A stretch of 64,000 nucleotides of DNA, taken from assembly GCA_963691705.1 (NCBI GenBank), contig OY829541.1, positions 69,721,189-69,785,188 on the forward strand, read 5' to 3'. How positions within the stretch are numbered: position 1 is the stretch's first letter; every line of letters starts with the position of its first letter. The notes under the pieces were generated by a model, which was given only the letters and a program-made list of their open reading frames with translations, searched no databases and was not told the DNA's origin. Positions 44,965 to 56,472 of this stretch are shown one piece after another. This stretch comes from Viola odorata. Lineage: Eukaryota; Streptophyta; Magnoliopsida; Malpighiales; Violaceae. Both the position numbers and the translations under genes were made by a program.

Positions 44965-47900
44965 TCCAATGCTTCAGCCTGTGATACTGAGGTGAAATTT
45001 TCTATCTGACCTTCGCATTGAATCCATGCAATCCTTCATAATAAACATTTGATTAGAACCATGAATAGTTGACTTGATACACACAATCAAGTTTTCAGGT
45101 TTCAGTTTTGTAAAATATATACATCCATGCGTAAGTAGCTTATGCTCTAAGTAGCTTGCTTTTTACACCTATATCGTGCATTTTATACGAGTATATCTTA
45201 CTTTTGTAGGAGTGGTGTTATTCGTTATAAATTATAACAGGTTCCTTCACATTTATTCATAATTGCTTGATTTACTTCTTCTCCTTCTTCTAGAAAAGAG
45301 AATATTTATTTTCAATTCGATTACTAGCTGTTAGTCAAAATGATTAGAAAGCAGCAGACAGAGGTTTGACCAGAAAATTGTTGCTGGATCTGGAATTGCG
45401 GAGGTTGAGTTAGGCCAAACGGCGTCGGATCCCACTGGAGCAAAACGGCGGGTCGGATTGTTACACTTTTTTTCTAGATTCTCGCTGGCGAGAAGGGACG
45501 AGGGTAGTTAGCTAAATAATTGGGGTTGGAGCTCGGAGGGGTACGTGGAGGAATCAGCGCCGTTGATGAAGAAAATATCGGAGATCTGAGGAAAATGGTA
45601 TGAAGAAGAGAAAAGGAGGGAGACAGCTAAAGCTGCTGTATTAGAGGGAGTGGAAGGAAGCATCTCTTGATTCTCTCCTCTTCGTGTGGAGTGAATTTGG
45701 TGTATTGGCGCGTGGGATTAGTCAACTGCCCTGGGTCGTGTTGGGTATATTATATTGTCGAGTCGCTGGAGCGGTTTCAGCCCCTTGCCTTGGACATACA
45801 CGGCTTGTTGGGACCGAGCGGGCTGGGCTATGTATTCTCGTTCTGTTCAAAAAACATTGGGGAGTAATATTTTAAAAGTTATAATTTAGATTTTTATAAT
45901 AGTTAAAAATTAAAAAAATATAGTAGTTGTAACTACACGTATTTGCAAAATATTAAAGAAATTACATAAAAAAGACTATAGTTTAAAAAATATTTTTACA
46001 TCAGTCTTTATAATTCTAAAAATTATAATAAAAAATCACAATATTCTAAAAACTATAATAAAAAACCAATGTTCCAATTACGTACTACTAGCGTGTAATT
46101 GCAACATTTTAGCAGTTATATTTGCAAACTTACGTGCGACCTCTTGACTCGCACTTATATTTGCTTGTTTTATTTTTTAATATTTCATATCATTTGATTG
46201 TTTTATTAATAAACAATTAATATTTTTTTATTAACTATTGAAACTTTGTTATGTGAGTACTTTTGGAATACTTTGGTGTTGTATTTCTCATTTTATTGAA
46301 TGGAATTCTTTTTATCAAAATATTATAAACTTTAATTTATGTTATGGATTGATTATTATTGTCATGTGTTTCTACCATTTAATTATGGCAAATTGAATGG
46401 TAAAACTATTTAAACTATGTCAAATTTCCTCACTTATGCAGATATTCGTGAAGGTGGAGAGAATGAAAAAACATGCCAGCTTCGGAGCTTGTATCAAATA
46501 ATCAAGCAATCTTGGCCGCAGGCTTGGCCAAGATTGCCAAGCTAGAGACGTGCTGGATGTGGAGTCATGGAGCAGCGCGTGGATTGGGGCGACAACTGGA
46601 CATGGACTAGAGGGCAGAGTTGTTTGCTAAATGGACTCACGGATTCTAATCCGATCGTGTTTTGAACAAAAAATATTTTATCTTTATCGTAGTTTTTGAA
46701 TTCGAACAATTTTATTTTGTAATATTTAGTTTTGAAGTTTGAATTTTGAAAGAATCCGTGAAAAGTGGGGATCCTCAACTTTGGATAAAAGCTAGGAAAG
46801 GCCACTACACACGAACATCTTCCATCTCCTGCTTTTGAATTGTTAATCGAACTTGCTTTGTAGTTTTCATTCGACAATTACAGATTCAATTCCATCTTTC
46901 ATGTTCAACAGTTATTCACATTTTTTCATGACTATGTCCAGTAGCTAAATCAATAATTTTTGGTAAGGGTTGAGTGAGCCGATTCTTATATTCGTGAGAT
47001 CAAAACGTTCTTCATAACCTCCCCATTCATAATCATATCAATCTCTATTTTAACAAACCGGTTCCCATTAATCCCAAGTCCTGATCATTCTTAGGGTTAA
47101 TGAAGAATTTGCAGTTAGCTTTGAAGGGGACGAGTTGAAACTAGAAAGCCCTAAGTAGACAGCTAATCTCGCAAAGGTTAGTGAGCTTTGAAGGGTATAG
47201 TTCAGACTAGATTGACACCTAGGGCCCCTACTGGGGGTAGCGTGAACTAGACACCGTCTTTCCCTATGCTAATTAACTAGATAAATCCTTTAATCAGCAA
47301 TGTGTCCACTGATGAGGATCACTAGGAGAGGGAGTACCAGCCAATTGATTTCAAGAGGAGGAAAGTATGATTGGAAAGGAGTTCCTCCCAATCTATAACA
47401 GTGTTATGAAAAAAGAGATGTAACACCCTTGAATCGATGATCAATGCATAAGAACAAGTGCTCACGGAATCACCCTTACCGGGAGATTTATACCCCCTGA
47501 ATTCACATTACCAGATTTCCGATCTTGGTCAAGACATTTCCCAATCTTGCCCAAGATTGTTTTACTAATTAATTTTTGTTTTATTTGTTTTAGTTGCAGA
47601 AGCGATCAACCAATTCTAGTGACGAGGAAGTCAAATCAGAACTACAAAATTATAGAGGTCTCTGTGGACAATCTTCTTACCACATCTACAGGTTCACTGT
47701 GGACAGTGTATTCTCTATCCCATTTTTACATCGATTATTATAACTATTTTTTATACTCTCGACAGGCAATCAGTTACGATATTTGATTTATATTTATTTG
47801 TATTCTTAATATTTATAAATAAAAAATGAATTGATTTTAGCACGACTAAAAGGTGAGGGTAAGAGGTGGAAGACATAACTTACTAGCACCGACTACGCAA

Positions 47901-48119
47901 CTCAAAAGAAAATTTTAATTAGTGATAAAAAAATATAAGTGTTATAATTGAAAATTTGGTAGACCATTTACATTAAATGATCGAAAAAAATGAAATTAAG
48001 TTTAAAAAAATGATAAACAGAGATTATTTTGAAGAGATGAAAGAAAAAAACTTAATTAAAAGATAAGTTATAGTGTGACTGTGTTAGATCAAGTTAAAAG
48101 CCCAAAGTAGAAAGGTTAC
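44965..48119. other. Intergenic, unidentified repeat-like DNA
   Basis: 3.1 kb with no supported gene. 45400-45870 is moderately GC-rich without codon structure. 46440-47570 has retroelement-like non-coding character (cttggccaagattgccaagc pieces at ~46510 and ~47525, gggagatttataccccctga at ~47480), but I find no LTR pair, PBS or coding domain. The remainder is AT-rich. Confidence 0.35.
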
Positions 48120-48333
48120 AGTTGCACCGAATATTCAAGAAACGCCCAATTCATAATAAAATGTTGAAAAGCCCAATTATCCATTACCCATATACAGTTG
48201 AGTTGTTCCCCATGATCTGTCTGAGCATAATCAGACGGCAAAGAGGGAAGACAGAACCAGCAGGTTCACAAACGTCCGCAAGAATAGAATACACGCAATC
48301 TTTCCCCATTTTTATTTCAGAATGCAAACCCCA

Positions 48334-48358
48334 TTCGCGCCAAAACAAAATTCGCGCC
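48334..48358 (+). promoter_or_regulatory. Two E2F-type sites
   Basis: TTCGCGCC occurs at 48334-48341 (in ATTCGCGCCAAAA) and at 48351-48358. Paired E2F consensus sites sit just upstream of a C/T-rich leader whose first exon ends at ~48535 (ctcag|gtaagt). They point to S-phase expression of the gene starting at 49426. Confidence 0.6.
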
Positions 48359-49425
48359 ACCCTTGTTCAGCAGTTTCCTCTTTTTCTACTTTCAACGCAA
48401 CGGTCCCTTTCTTTATTTTCTCTCACTCGCTCGTTCACTCTCCCTAACCTCATCGCTATCTCCGCGTCTCTCTTAGTCAGATCTTGTTAATCTCGCCGCC
48501 GCTAATCTCTATCGCCTTGCTCCACCAATCTCAGGTAAGTTATTACAAGAATGTAAAAGCTTAGCCAGATTTGGGTATAAAAATCTGTTGCTATCCGCTA
48601 GATCTAAAAGTTTCTTATCTCGTTTTCACAGTTTTTCTCCACATTTGTACTCGAGTTGTTTGCTAGGGTTTAGGGTTTTACCTTAATTGCGGTTTCGCTT
48701 GTTGATAAAAGTCAGGCTTTTTGGTTGGTGTTATGTATTTCTAGAGCTGCCATCAGCGTAAACCATCTAGATTTCTCCAAGAAATGAAATGTTTTATAGT
48801 CAGGATTAGACATGGAAATTGTTGAATAGTTGTCTTTTGCCGCATATCTTACCAGAACTACATGTTTACTTGAATTTTACAATTTAGAACTGGTTGTCCT
48901 ATTCTTTGATTTTGTTGTTGTTGGTAACAATCACATCATTTTTCAGTTTAGTTTAGTAGTTTTGCAGTTTTATGCATATACGGGGCTCGCTATTTCAGTT
49001 GAGGTTTTAGTTTGTGGTAGAGGCTTGGTTGAGTATCCTCTAAGCTCCCTCTCTTTCTGCAGGTAACATTTAGGACAATAGCAAAAAGCTTAGAGTACTG
49101 GAATTGATGATAGTTCAACTTGGTGGCATAACCTGCTCCTGCGTCCATTTAAAATAAAGAAGGTAAACAGCTCCCTTGTTGTATGTACAAGGCCGTAACC
49201 CTCATGTATGCTTAGTGTTTTCACTTACTGGAAGTGTATTTAGGATTTTTGTTTGTATCGATCAAATAGAGTTGGAATATTTTGCCTATGGAGACAATCT
49301 GTTGTGCATTCTTAAGCCGACATCTTCTGAACAAGAGAATTCTATGTTCATACAGGGGGAAATTGCAAGCACTGTAACTAATTTCTGATAATTGGTGAGA
49401 AAGGCGTAAGTTTCAGTTTTGTTTA

Positions 49426-52400
49426 ATGGAGTTAAGAAGCTGCACTCATCTTCACTTTATGGAAGCTATCAAAGGCGGATCAGAGGTTAAAGCCCTTAAT
49501 GTGTTTCGTGGAAAGCCAGCGCTCAAGTTCAAGACGGTGATAGATGTATATGGAACCGATGATACCAAAAATAGTGTTGCAGTTTCAGTAGATGGTCCTA
49601 AAGTAGAGTTTGATGACTTACTAATTAACTGTGATAGGGGCAGAGCTGAAAGGACATGTGTGCTTGCAGGAGAAAGTATACCAATCAAAAGTGAGTTGGA
49701 CATTTCTGGGTCTAACTGCAGGAATGATGATGAGGGAGGAGAAGGTGAATCAGACTACAGTGGGGCTTTGACGCTGAGACAAATTAAAGAGGGACGTAAT
49801 AAGAAGAAAAGGAAGCATTCGAGACATATAGGGGAGGAAGTTATTGCATCTTGTTCCCCTGGGAAACAGGAGCACCATCATTCAGTGTCCGAGGAGGATG
49901 AATACGACCTCATGGTGCCTCTCATTAGTCTGAAATCAAGAATCTCAGAGAGTAGAACGACAAAAAGAAGGTGCAGAAAAGGCAGTGCCTCCATTTTTGC
50001 AAATGGTCTGTCTATTGTGAAAGAGGAAAATGCAAGTAATCAAGTTATTATTCAATCTACAGGAGATTACTTTGTGCCTACTGACGTCAAAGTTGAGGTT
50101 CTGGAGCCTATTCACTCAGATTGCCGAAGTATGACTTTCATGGCTATGGATTCCTCCAGTTGTTGTGATGAGCCAGTGGCTTCTAGCGGAGAGATATCTA
50201 CTGAAAGGTTGGATGAAGTTATCATTTGTGTTTCAGGGAGTGGAACACCGGTAATATTCAATGAAGAGCCTGAGACAGTGAAAGACATAGTTTGGGAGAG
50301 TAGGATGTTGGCAATACCCACTTCAGAGCCTGAGAGAACTCAAGATTCTGCTCTAGAAGCTCAGATTCCAAAAATATTTGAAGAGACTGCAACCCTGGAA
50401 GATCATCTTAAGAATAAGTTGCCAACAATATCATGCCAAGAACCTAAGCGAGCCGAAGGTCATCTTTCAGAGGACAGGATGTCAACAGTATCCTGTGAAG
50501 AACCTGAGACGGCTGAAGATCATATTATGGAGAATGGGATGCCAACAGTATCCTGTGAAGAGCCCATATCACCTCGTGATCATGGTACAGAAACTCAGAT
50601 GGCTACCATCTTGGAGCCTCAATGTTGTGCCTTTAGTGAACAATCATATGAATATGTTGAGCATCCTGATCCTGAATCAATCCTCAGTGCAATAGCCTCA
50701 GATGGTGAGATGACGGGAAATGTTGCAAAAATAATCAGTCATCAGTTTTCATGTCTGACTCTATCAAAATTAGAGAATGGAGATTCTGTCATAGACCCGT
50801 GTTCCAACATCAACTCTTCTAAGGCATCCGCTGCAAGTGAATATTGTAACTCCAATATGGAAGTTGATTCACAAAGATTGCCTGGGGTACATGAGGCATC
50901 CATCCATGATAGTCTTCAAGATGTAGAATACAGCAGCAGACAAGACTCTTGCCTCCCTGAAGATGAAGCAAAAGATGACAAACCTCATTTCATGACCGAT
51001 GGTAAAAGCATCCCCACAAGTTACTGCAGCTTATTTGTGGATTCAAGTTTGAGCTCAACTCCAAATGACAACTTGATTTCTGTGCCTGAAGATTCACTTA
51101 CAACTGAGGAAGCGCAATCTGACGCAGCTGGAAACTGCAATCAGGTGATACATTCTCCTGCTGATGAACCTGTTGCATTTGCAGACATTGAGAAGAATCT
51201 TCATGTGAAGCACCCTCCTGAAAGGCTCCTTTCAACTAGAAAGGTTGGTAAACTAAAATCTGTTGCATCTTCCCTTCAGAATAAAAAAATAATATTTTTG
51301 CATGTGCAGTCAAATTCTATGTTGTCTCTAAGTTAATCAGGTGGTAACTATATTTGCAGGTCATTTCTCCAAATACTCAAAGACGACTCCGCAAAGCTAT
51401 GGAGACCACTGAATTAGACGATGAACAGTACTACAGTACGTGCATCCATTGTAAATTTTAGATCATTCAAGTTTAGCTTCTTCGTTTTTTCGCCAAGTAT
51501 CCCCAACGTTATCTTTTGTTGCTGATCCGTACTGGATTCTAATTACAGAACATACAAGGAAATTATGTTACATGAACGTGAAACAGACTGAGGATAGCAC
51601 TGGCAGATTTGAAAGACCCAACCACATCAAGAAAGCTGAAGTTGCAACTAGCCCTGAGATGGTCATTATGAGCCCTAAGAACGATAAAAATGGTTTCTGT
51701 AACAAAAGCATTCTCAAGGTTCCTCATCTTTCTCGTGGTGTGGCATGTGTTGCCACCAGGTCCGTGAGTTGCCCTGAGAGTGTCATTTCTTTCTCACAGC
51801 AGCAGATGCGCGACATTGAAATTGTTGCGAGTAAACTTATTAAAGAGTTGAACTTCATGAAAGGTATTGTTGAGGACACATTGCACTCCACCTCTTCCCC
51901 CACGGCGTCTTTCAAGTACAGTGTAGACGAGGTATGTTAGCGTACAGAAGCATAGTTTTCTTAGCAGTACATCAGATATGCAAAAAGAGTATTCTTGTTC
52001 TTCGAAATAATATGGTGGAAATACTATACATTGTTATATTCACCACACTTTCTTTCTTGGCAGATGAGAGTTGCAATTCAGAGTACATCAAAAGTTGAAG
52101 AAAGCGCAAGGAAATGGGTTTCCATCATGGGACGGGACTGTAACCGTTTCTGCAAAATCATGGTTCGTCTCCTATTCTGTACTCAAATTCAAGGCATTTT
52201 GTTAAGCAGAACCAGCAATACATATTTGAATGTATGATTTTGACATTCACTGAAAATTTTCAAATTGATCCATCTCAGAAATCGACAGTAAAAGGCTCTT
52301 CCACCCCTAGAACTGCTCCCTGCAAAGAGAAGAGGAAGATTGTTTTTGCAGATGAGGCTGGCGGGAAGCTTTGCGATGTCAAGACTTTCGAGAATGACGT

Positions 52401-52455
52401 TGCTTTGTCCTGCTCCATGGAATTTGTAACCAGTAACACGGAAATTGTTGATTAA
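49426..52455 (+). CDS. Plant protein of unknown function, probably cell-cycle regulated
   Basis: Five coding exons (49426-51243, 51360-51435, 51549-51931, 52064-52162, 52279-52455) join in phase to 850 residues. A spliced 5' leader starts near 48480. The N-terminal two-thirds are acidic, Ser-rich and probably disordered, with a basic patch EGRNKKKRKHSRH. Four imperfect ~25-residue repeats (SCEEPETAEDH, SCQEPKRAEGH types) lie at ~300-400. The C-terminal ~260 residues are more ordered: a basic QRRLRKAMETTELDDEQYY, a helical MRDIEIVASKLIKELNFMKG, then VEESARKWVSIMGRDCNRFC and KRKIVFADEAGG. I do not recognise a named domain. E2F-type sites upstream suggest a nuclear role in S phase or mitosis. 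An alternative start is Met12 (49459). Confidence 0.8.
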
Positions 52456-52811
52456 GAACAAGATTGAAAATTGTGTTGTAACCTGTTGTATGATGTAACA
52501 TTTTTTTAAAAATAGTGAATAATTTTTTTTATCAGACAGTAAGTACCAATTAGATGCTGCAGCAAATCAGAATACATGGTCATTGGTCAATGAAATTCCG
52601 TGCTGGAACTGAATCAAACTCCTACTAGAATAGCATAGATGAACTCGATTCGAAGATCCAATAAATAAAATATATACACCAACATTATACAAAATCTTAT
52701 TATTAATAATTTCACTCATAGATCAGAAAAACGAAAATGTAAAAGGAGAAAAAATGAAATGTTTTTTATATTTCTTTGCTTAATTGATTAATGTAATTCC
52801 TTCGGAAGTTC

Positions 52812-53714
52812 TTAACTGCAAGCCAGCTTCTTTACAGGAGAATCAGTGAACAAGACCTCCCAAATTTCAGAAAACGCCTCGACAATGATCCCATGATACT
52901 GTCTCGAATTCAAAGACAAGAAACATCGTAAGAGCTCCTCCAAATCACTGTCCTCAAATATCTGCTTCTCCAATATCATCTCCAACATCGACCTCTTGAA
53001 ATCCTCGTACGGATCTTCCGATCTCTTCACCACTGCCACGCTCTCCTTCACCTTCCCGTTCGCCGAGCACGATATCATCCTCCTCAACACCGACGCCCTC
53101 ACCGGCGACGGAATCGCTGAATACGACACCGTTTCCTCAACTTTCTTCACTGTCGTCATCACCTTATTGTCATCGTTACTCTTAGATTTTTTCGTTTCGA
53201 AGCCTTGTGTTTCGGCCAAACACTCGAGAGAATGACTGAAATCGGACGACGAGTCGTAGGAGAACAGCAAAGTTTCGGTCTCTTGGTTCTCGCCATCTAC
53301 GACATCGTCGCTGCTAAAGCAGCCACTACTGTAATCACCACCGGCTAAATTGAAACTTTTCCGGTCTCTGAAATTTTGAATCTTCTCCTCCGTCGAGACA
53401 AAAGAAGACGAGTCGTCGATACTGTCATCGGAAAACGACAGCGTCCTGATATAATCCTTGAGGGGTACCTGTGGTTTTCCACCTGGGGAGGAAAGGATCT
53501 TCCGGGCCACGCGTCCCTTGATGGAGGGGCTATCGGGGGTTGATGGTGGTGGGCCGGGGAGAAGGTTGGGGTAGTAAATATCTTGTTTCTTGGGGTTAAA
53601 AGGGGAAAGTCCTTTCATTTTGGTCGGTGCTTGTACTGAAGAGGAAGCTTTTCTTGATCGACAGAGTTGAAATGGAGTCATAACGCGAGAGAATTTGAAC
53701 TTACGAGTAGGCAT
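52812..53714 (-). CDS. OVATE family protein (transcriptional repressor)
   Basis: A single exon of 300 residues. The C-terminal ~60 residues form the OVATE domain (VVKRSEDPYEDFKRSMLEMI, then DLEELLRCFLSLNSRQYH and FSEIWEVLF). The N-terminus is Ser/Pro-rich and basic (MPTRKFKFSR), with a possible nuclear signal, and the middle is disordered. OVATE proteins are plant-specific repressors that bind TALE/KNOX-BELL homeodomain and TRM microtubule-associated proteins and shape organs. Intronless structure and length fit the family. Which OFP subgroup it belongs to cannot be decided here. Confidence 0.93.
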   Translation of the reverse strand: MPTRKFKFSRVMTPFQLCRSRKASSSVQAPTKMKGLSPFNPKKQDIYYPNLLPGPPPSTPDSPSIKGRVARKILSSPGGKPQVPLKDYIRTLSFSDDSIDDSSSFVSTEEKIQNFRDRKSFNLAGGDYSSGCFSSDDVVDGENQETETLLFSYDSSSDFSHSLECLAETQGFETKKSKSNDDNKVMTTVKKVEETVSYSAIPSPVRASVLRRMISCSANGKVKESVAVVKRSEDPYEDFKRSMLEMILEKQIFEDSDLEELLRCFLSLNSRQYHGIIVEAFSEIWEVLFTDSPVKKLACS

Positions 53715-56472
53715 ATCTTCTCTTTCTTTTTTGTTGCTTCAAAGAATTTAAAATTGTATAATTAAATTGTGGTTTTAAAGGTGATATATATGGAGAAAAA
53801 GGCCGGCACTAAAGTTGACGAAGAAGGGCCCATTGGATATAAATTAATTAAAAAATGGAATTTGATTTGATGGACCTATATTAAATGACCAAGTCCAACA
53901 ATCTAACTCCAAATCATTATACCCGAAAGGGACATGGAATTTCACAGCTAGTGATTGTATTACACCAAAGGTACATCATTTTGTCAAAAGAAACAAAAAA
54001 AAGTAGTGTTTTAAATTTTTATGTTTACACTCATTCTTAATTTTAATCATATTAAAAAAAAATTGATTCGAAAATTTAAAATTTAAAATTTTATTATATT
54101 TAGTTGGCATAAAAAAAGTTAGATATTAGACTCTCAAATATCTAACTTTTCTTTGACCTTTCCACTTTCTCTCTAAACAGAAGAGGGTAATTCCCTAAGC
54201 AAATGATGAAGAATCTCACTTTCTTAGTATAGGAAAAGTTGTATTTATTAAAATTACTTATTCGTTCATTTTATTTACTATATACATTAATCCATATTTA
54301 CTATCAAGATTAATTCTTTGTTTAAAATAGCTTAAGTAAATATTCTCGTGAAAATCTTTTCAAAAAGAAAAATGTCTATGCTATTAGTATAAGTTTTGTT
54401 ATAATACAATTATATTGGTCAATTTGGGTCTCGATTTAAACCCTGACAATAAGACCTTTGATCATAGTTAATTTTTCGTAAATATCATCTACTAAATTTC
54501 AATTGAATCCAACGATTAAATAAAAAATTATAGCTATTTCAAATTTGGACCGCACTTCTTGGGTTGTTTTTTCTTCTCCTTCCGAATCCCGATATTGAAA
54601 CTTCTGATCTATTTGTTCCATACAAGTTATACATCGTTAATGCTTTCTTTATAAATTTTGGATGGGAATTGATTAAGCTGTCTGAGTTGTCTCCAACCTC
54701 ATTTTTCTATGAAGCAGGTTCTGCTGTTGAGGACTGAGTAGAGACACATCATGTTGCTTCCTAGCAAGAACTAGCTAGTTGGTAATTAATTAAAAACGCC
54801 CACGAAAGAGTCCTAATTATCGAATTTCAAGGAATTAAAAAAATGTGAGAATAAGTCCTCTGAAATTTGCATTCCTAATTAAATTAACCCGTCATTTTCT
54901 GCCCTAATTTTAAAAAAAATGTGCTAAGATGTGCCCTGTTCTGTGCATGGATGAAGACTACATGACAAGAATTCAAGAAATGACAAGTATGCTGAGAAAT
55001 AATTTTGATGGATACTCTAGAACACCACACCAAAGCATCCTTTTCCATTTCCTTTTCATTTTATTTTACTTTAAATGCTAAAGTTATGTAATGTTTGTAA
55101 TATAAGAACTAATTTTATTTACATTAGATTCGCTCATTAAAGAGTAAAGTACTCACATCTGGTAATTTTTTAATGACAAAGATCGAATTTGTGTCCTTTT
55201 ATTTAAAGGACGAGAATGTCAAACTATTTACACCAACTACATATACATCAATTAAGGTTACGTGATGTATAAGATATATTATGTCAATTTATATCTAAGA
55301 TTATTATTAAGAATGTAGATATTGCTTGCTTAAGACAAAATGCAGTAGAGTCTCTTGTTATTTTTCCTCTTGTTTGTAATAATAAAGCACGACTATGGGT
55401 GCATCCAGCCGTACCTTGACGCATTCCACACTACCCTCGTCACTAAAGTCTAGCAGGTAATTTTTTTTAATTGTAAACTATAAATATTTCTAAAATTATT
55501 AGACTAGAATTAACGTTTATTTTATGGCATGAAATGCATAGAAGCAAGCGCATGTGTACAGTGTGCTGAATCCTGATTGACGAAATAGAGAATATTTGAA
55601 GAGATGGAAAAAAAAGAGAGAAATTTTGAATCTCTTGAGGACTGTGCTACACTTTCAGTTGTTCTTCCCATTCAAATATTGATAGAATGATTGTCCCCTC
55701 CGCTTGCTACAGACCAAACTCACGTATCCTACAAACTCATCTTCATTTCCAGCAAAGAATTGAATTAAAGGGTGGACCGTTTTGCAAACCAAAGATGAAA
55801 GAAAGTCATGAGGGAGATAATAAAAAAAAGGAGAGGAAACAGTCGTATTTGCATGAGACCATGTTGTTAGGATGAGCCAAATAGGTCTAGGGTTAATTTT
55901 AAAATTAGGGCACGATTTCATAAAATTTGTGAACATAGGTTTGATTTTACTCAATTGCATAGAGTGAGTGTGATCTAAACATTTGACAGGGTTGATATTA
56001 TAGTTTTTTTTTATAAATATTATCTATTTAATTATGAAACGATCAACCCCTAAATGACTAGACTACATGTAACCTCTTTATTAATTAAGCGAGGATCAAA
56101 TTAGGCGACCCTAACTAAAATAGCATGGATACTTAATATTTTTTCACATTTGTTTTTCGTTTTTTTTTTGTCTTGTCAATCTCCATTTGGGCTTGGCCAC
56201 CTACAAAAGTGGAGGAAACTTGAGACTTGTCTTAACGCCTAACATGACCAGAAAAAGAGAGATGAGCCCTGAAATCGTGCACACACGACAACTACGCGCA
56301 AGGAGCACCTTATACACCAAAAAATGGGGAAAAAATCCCTACATTTGCCAATGGAATTTTACATCCCAATTAGAGGGAAAAGAAAAGAGGAAAGTTTCCA
56401 ACTTTCCCTTTCCTTCCCTTTCGGGTTGAAATCAATCTTTCTTGTTTTCTTTTATTTGTTTTCTTGATTTCT
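53715..56472. other. Intergenic spacer between the OVATE and DUF620 genes
   Basis: AT-rich. 53715-53800 is the OFP promoter side. A SINE-like piece lies at ~55135-55265. Short unsupported frames are otherwise all that is present. A pyrimidine-rich stretch just before 56473 is the leader of the DUF620 gene. Confidence 0.4.
55135..55265 (-). mobile_element. Degenerate tRNA-related SINE
   Basis: The minus strand reads tagttggtgtaaatagtttg (A-box-like) followed about 30 bases later by aaattcgatctttg (B-box-like), and then TCATTAAAA. This resembles plant tRNA-derived SINE heads with decayed boxes. Ends were not resolved. Confidence 0.4.
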
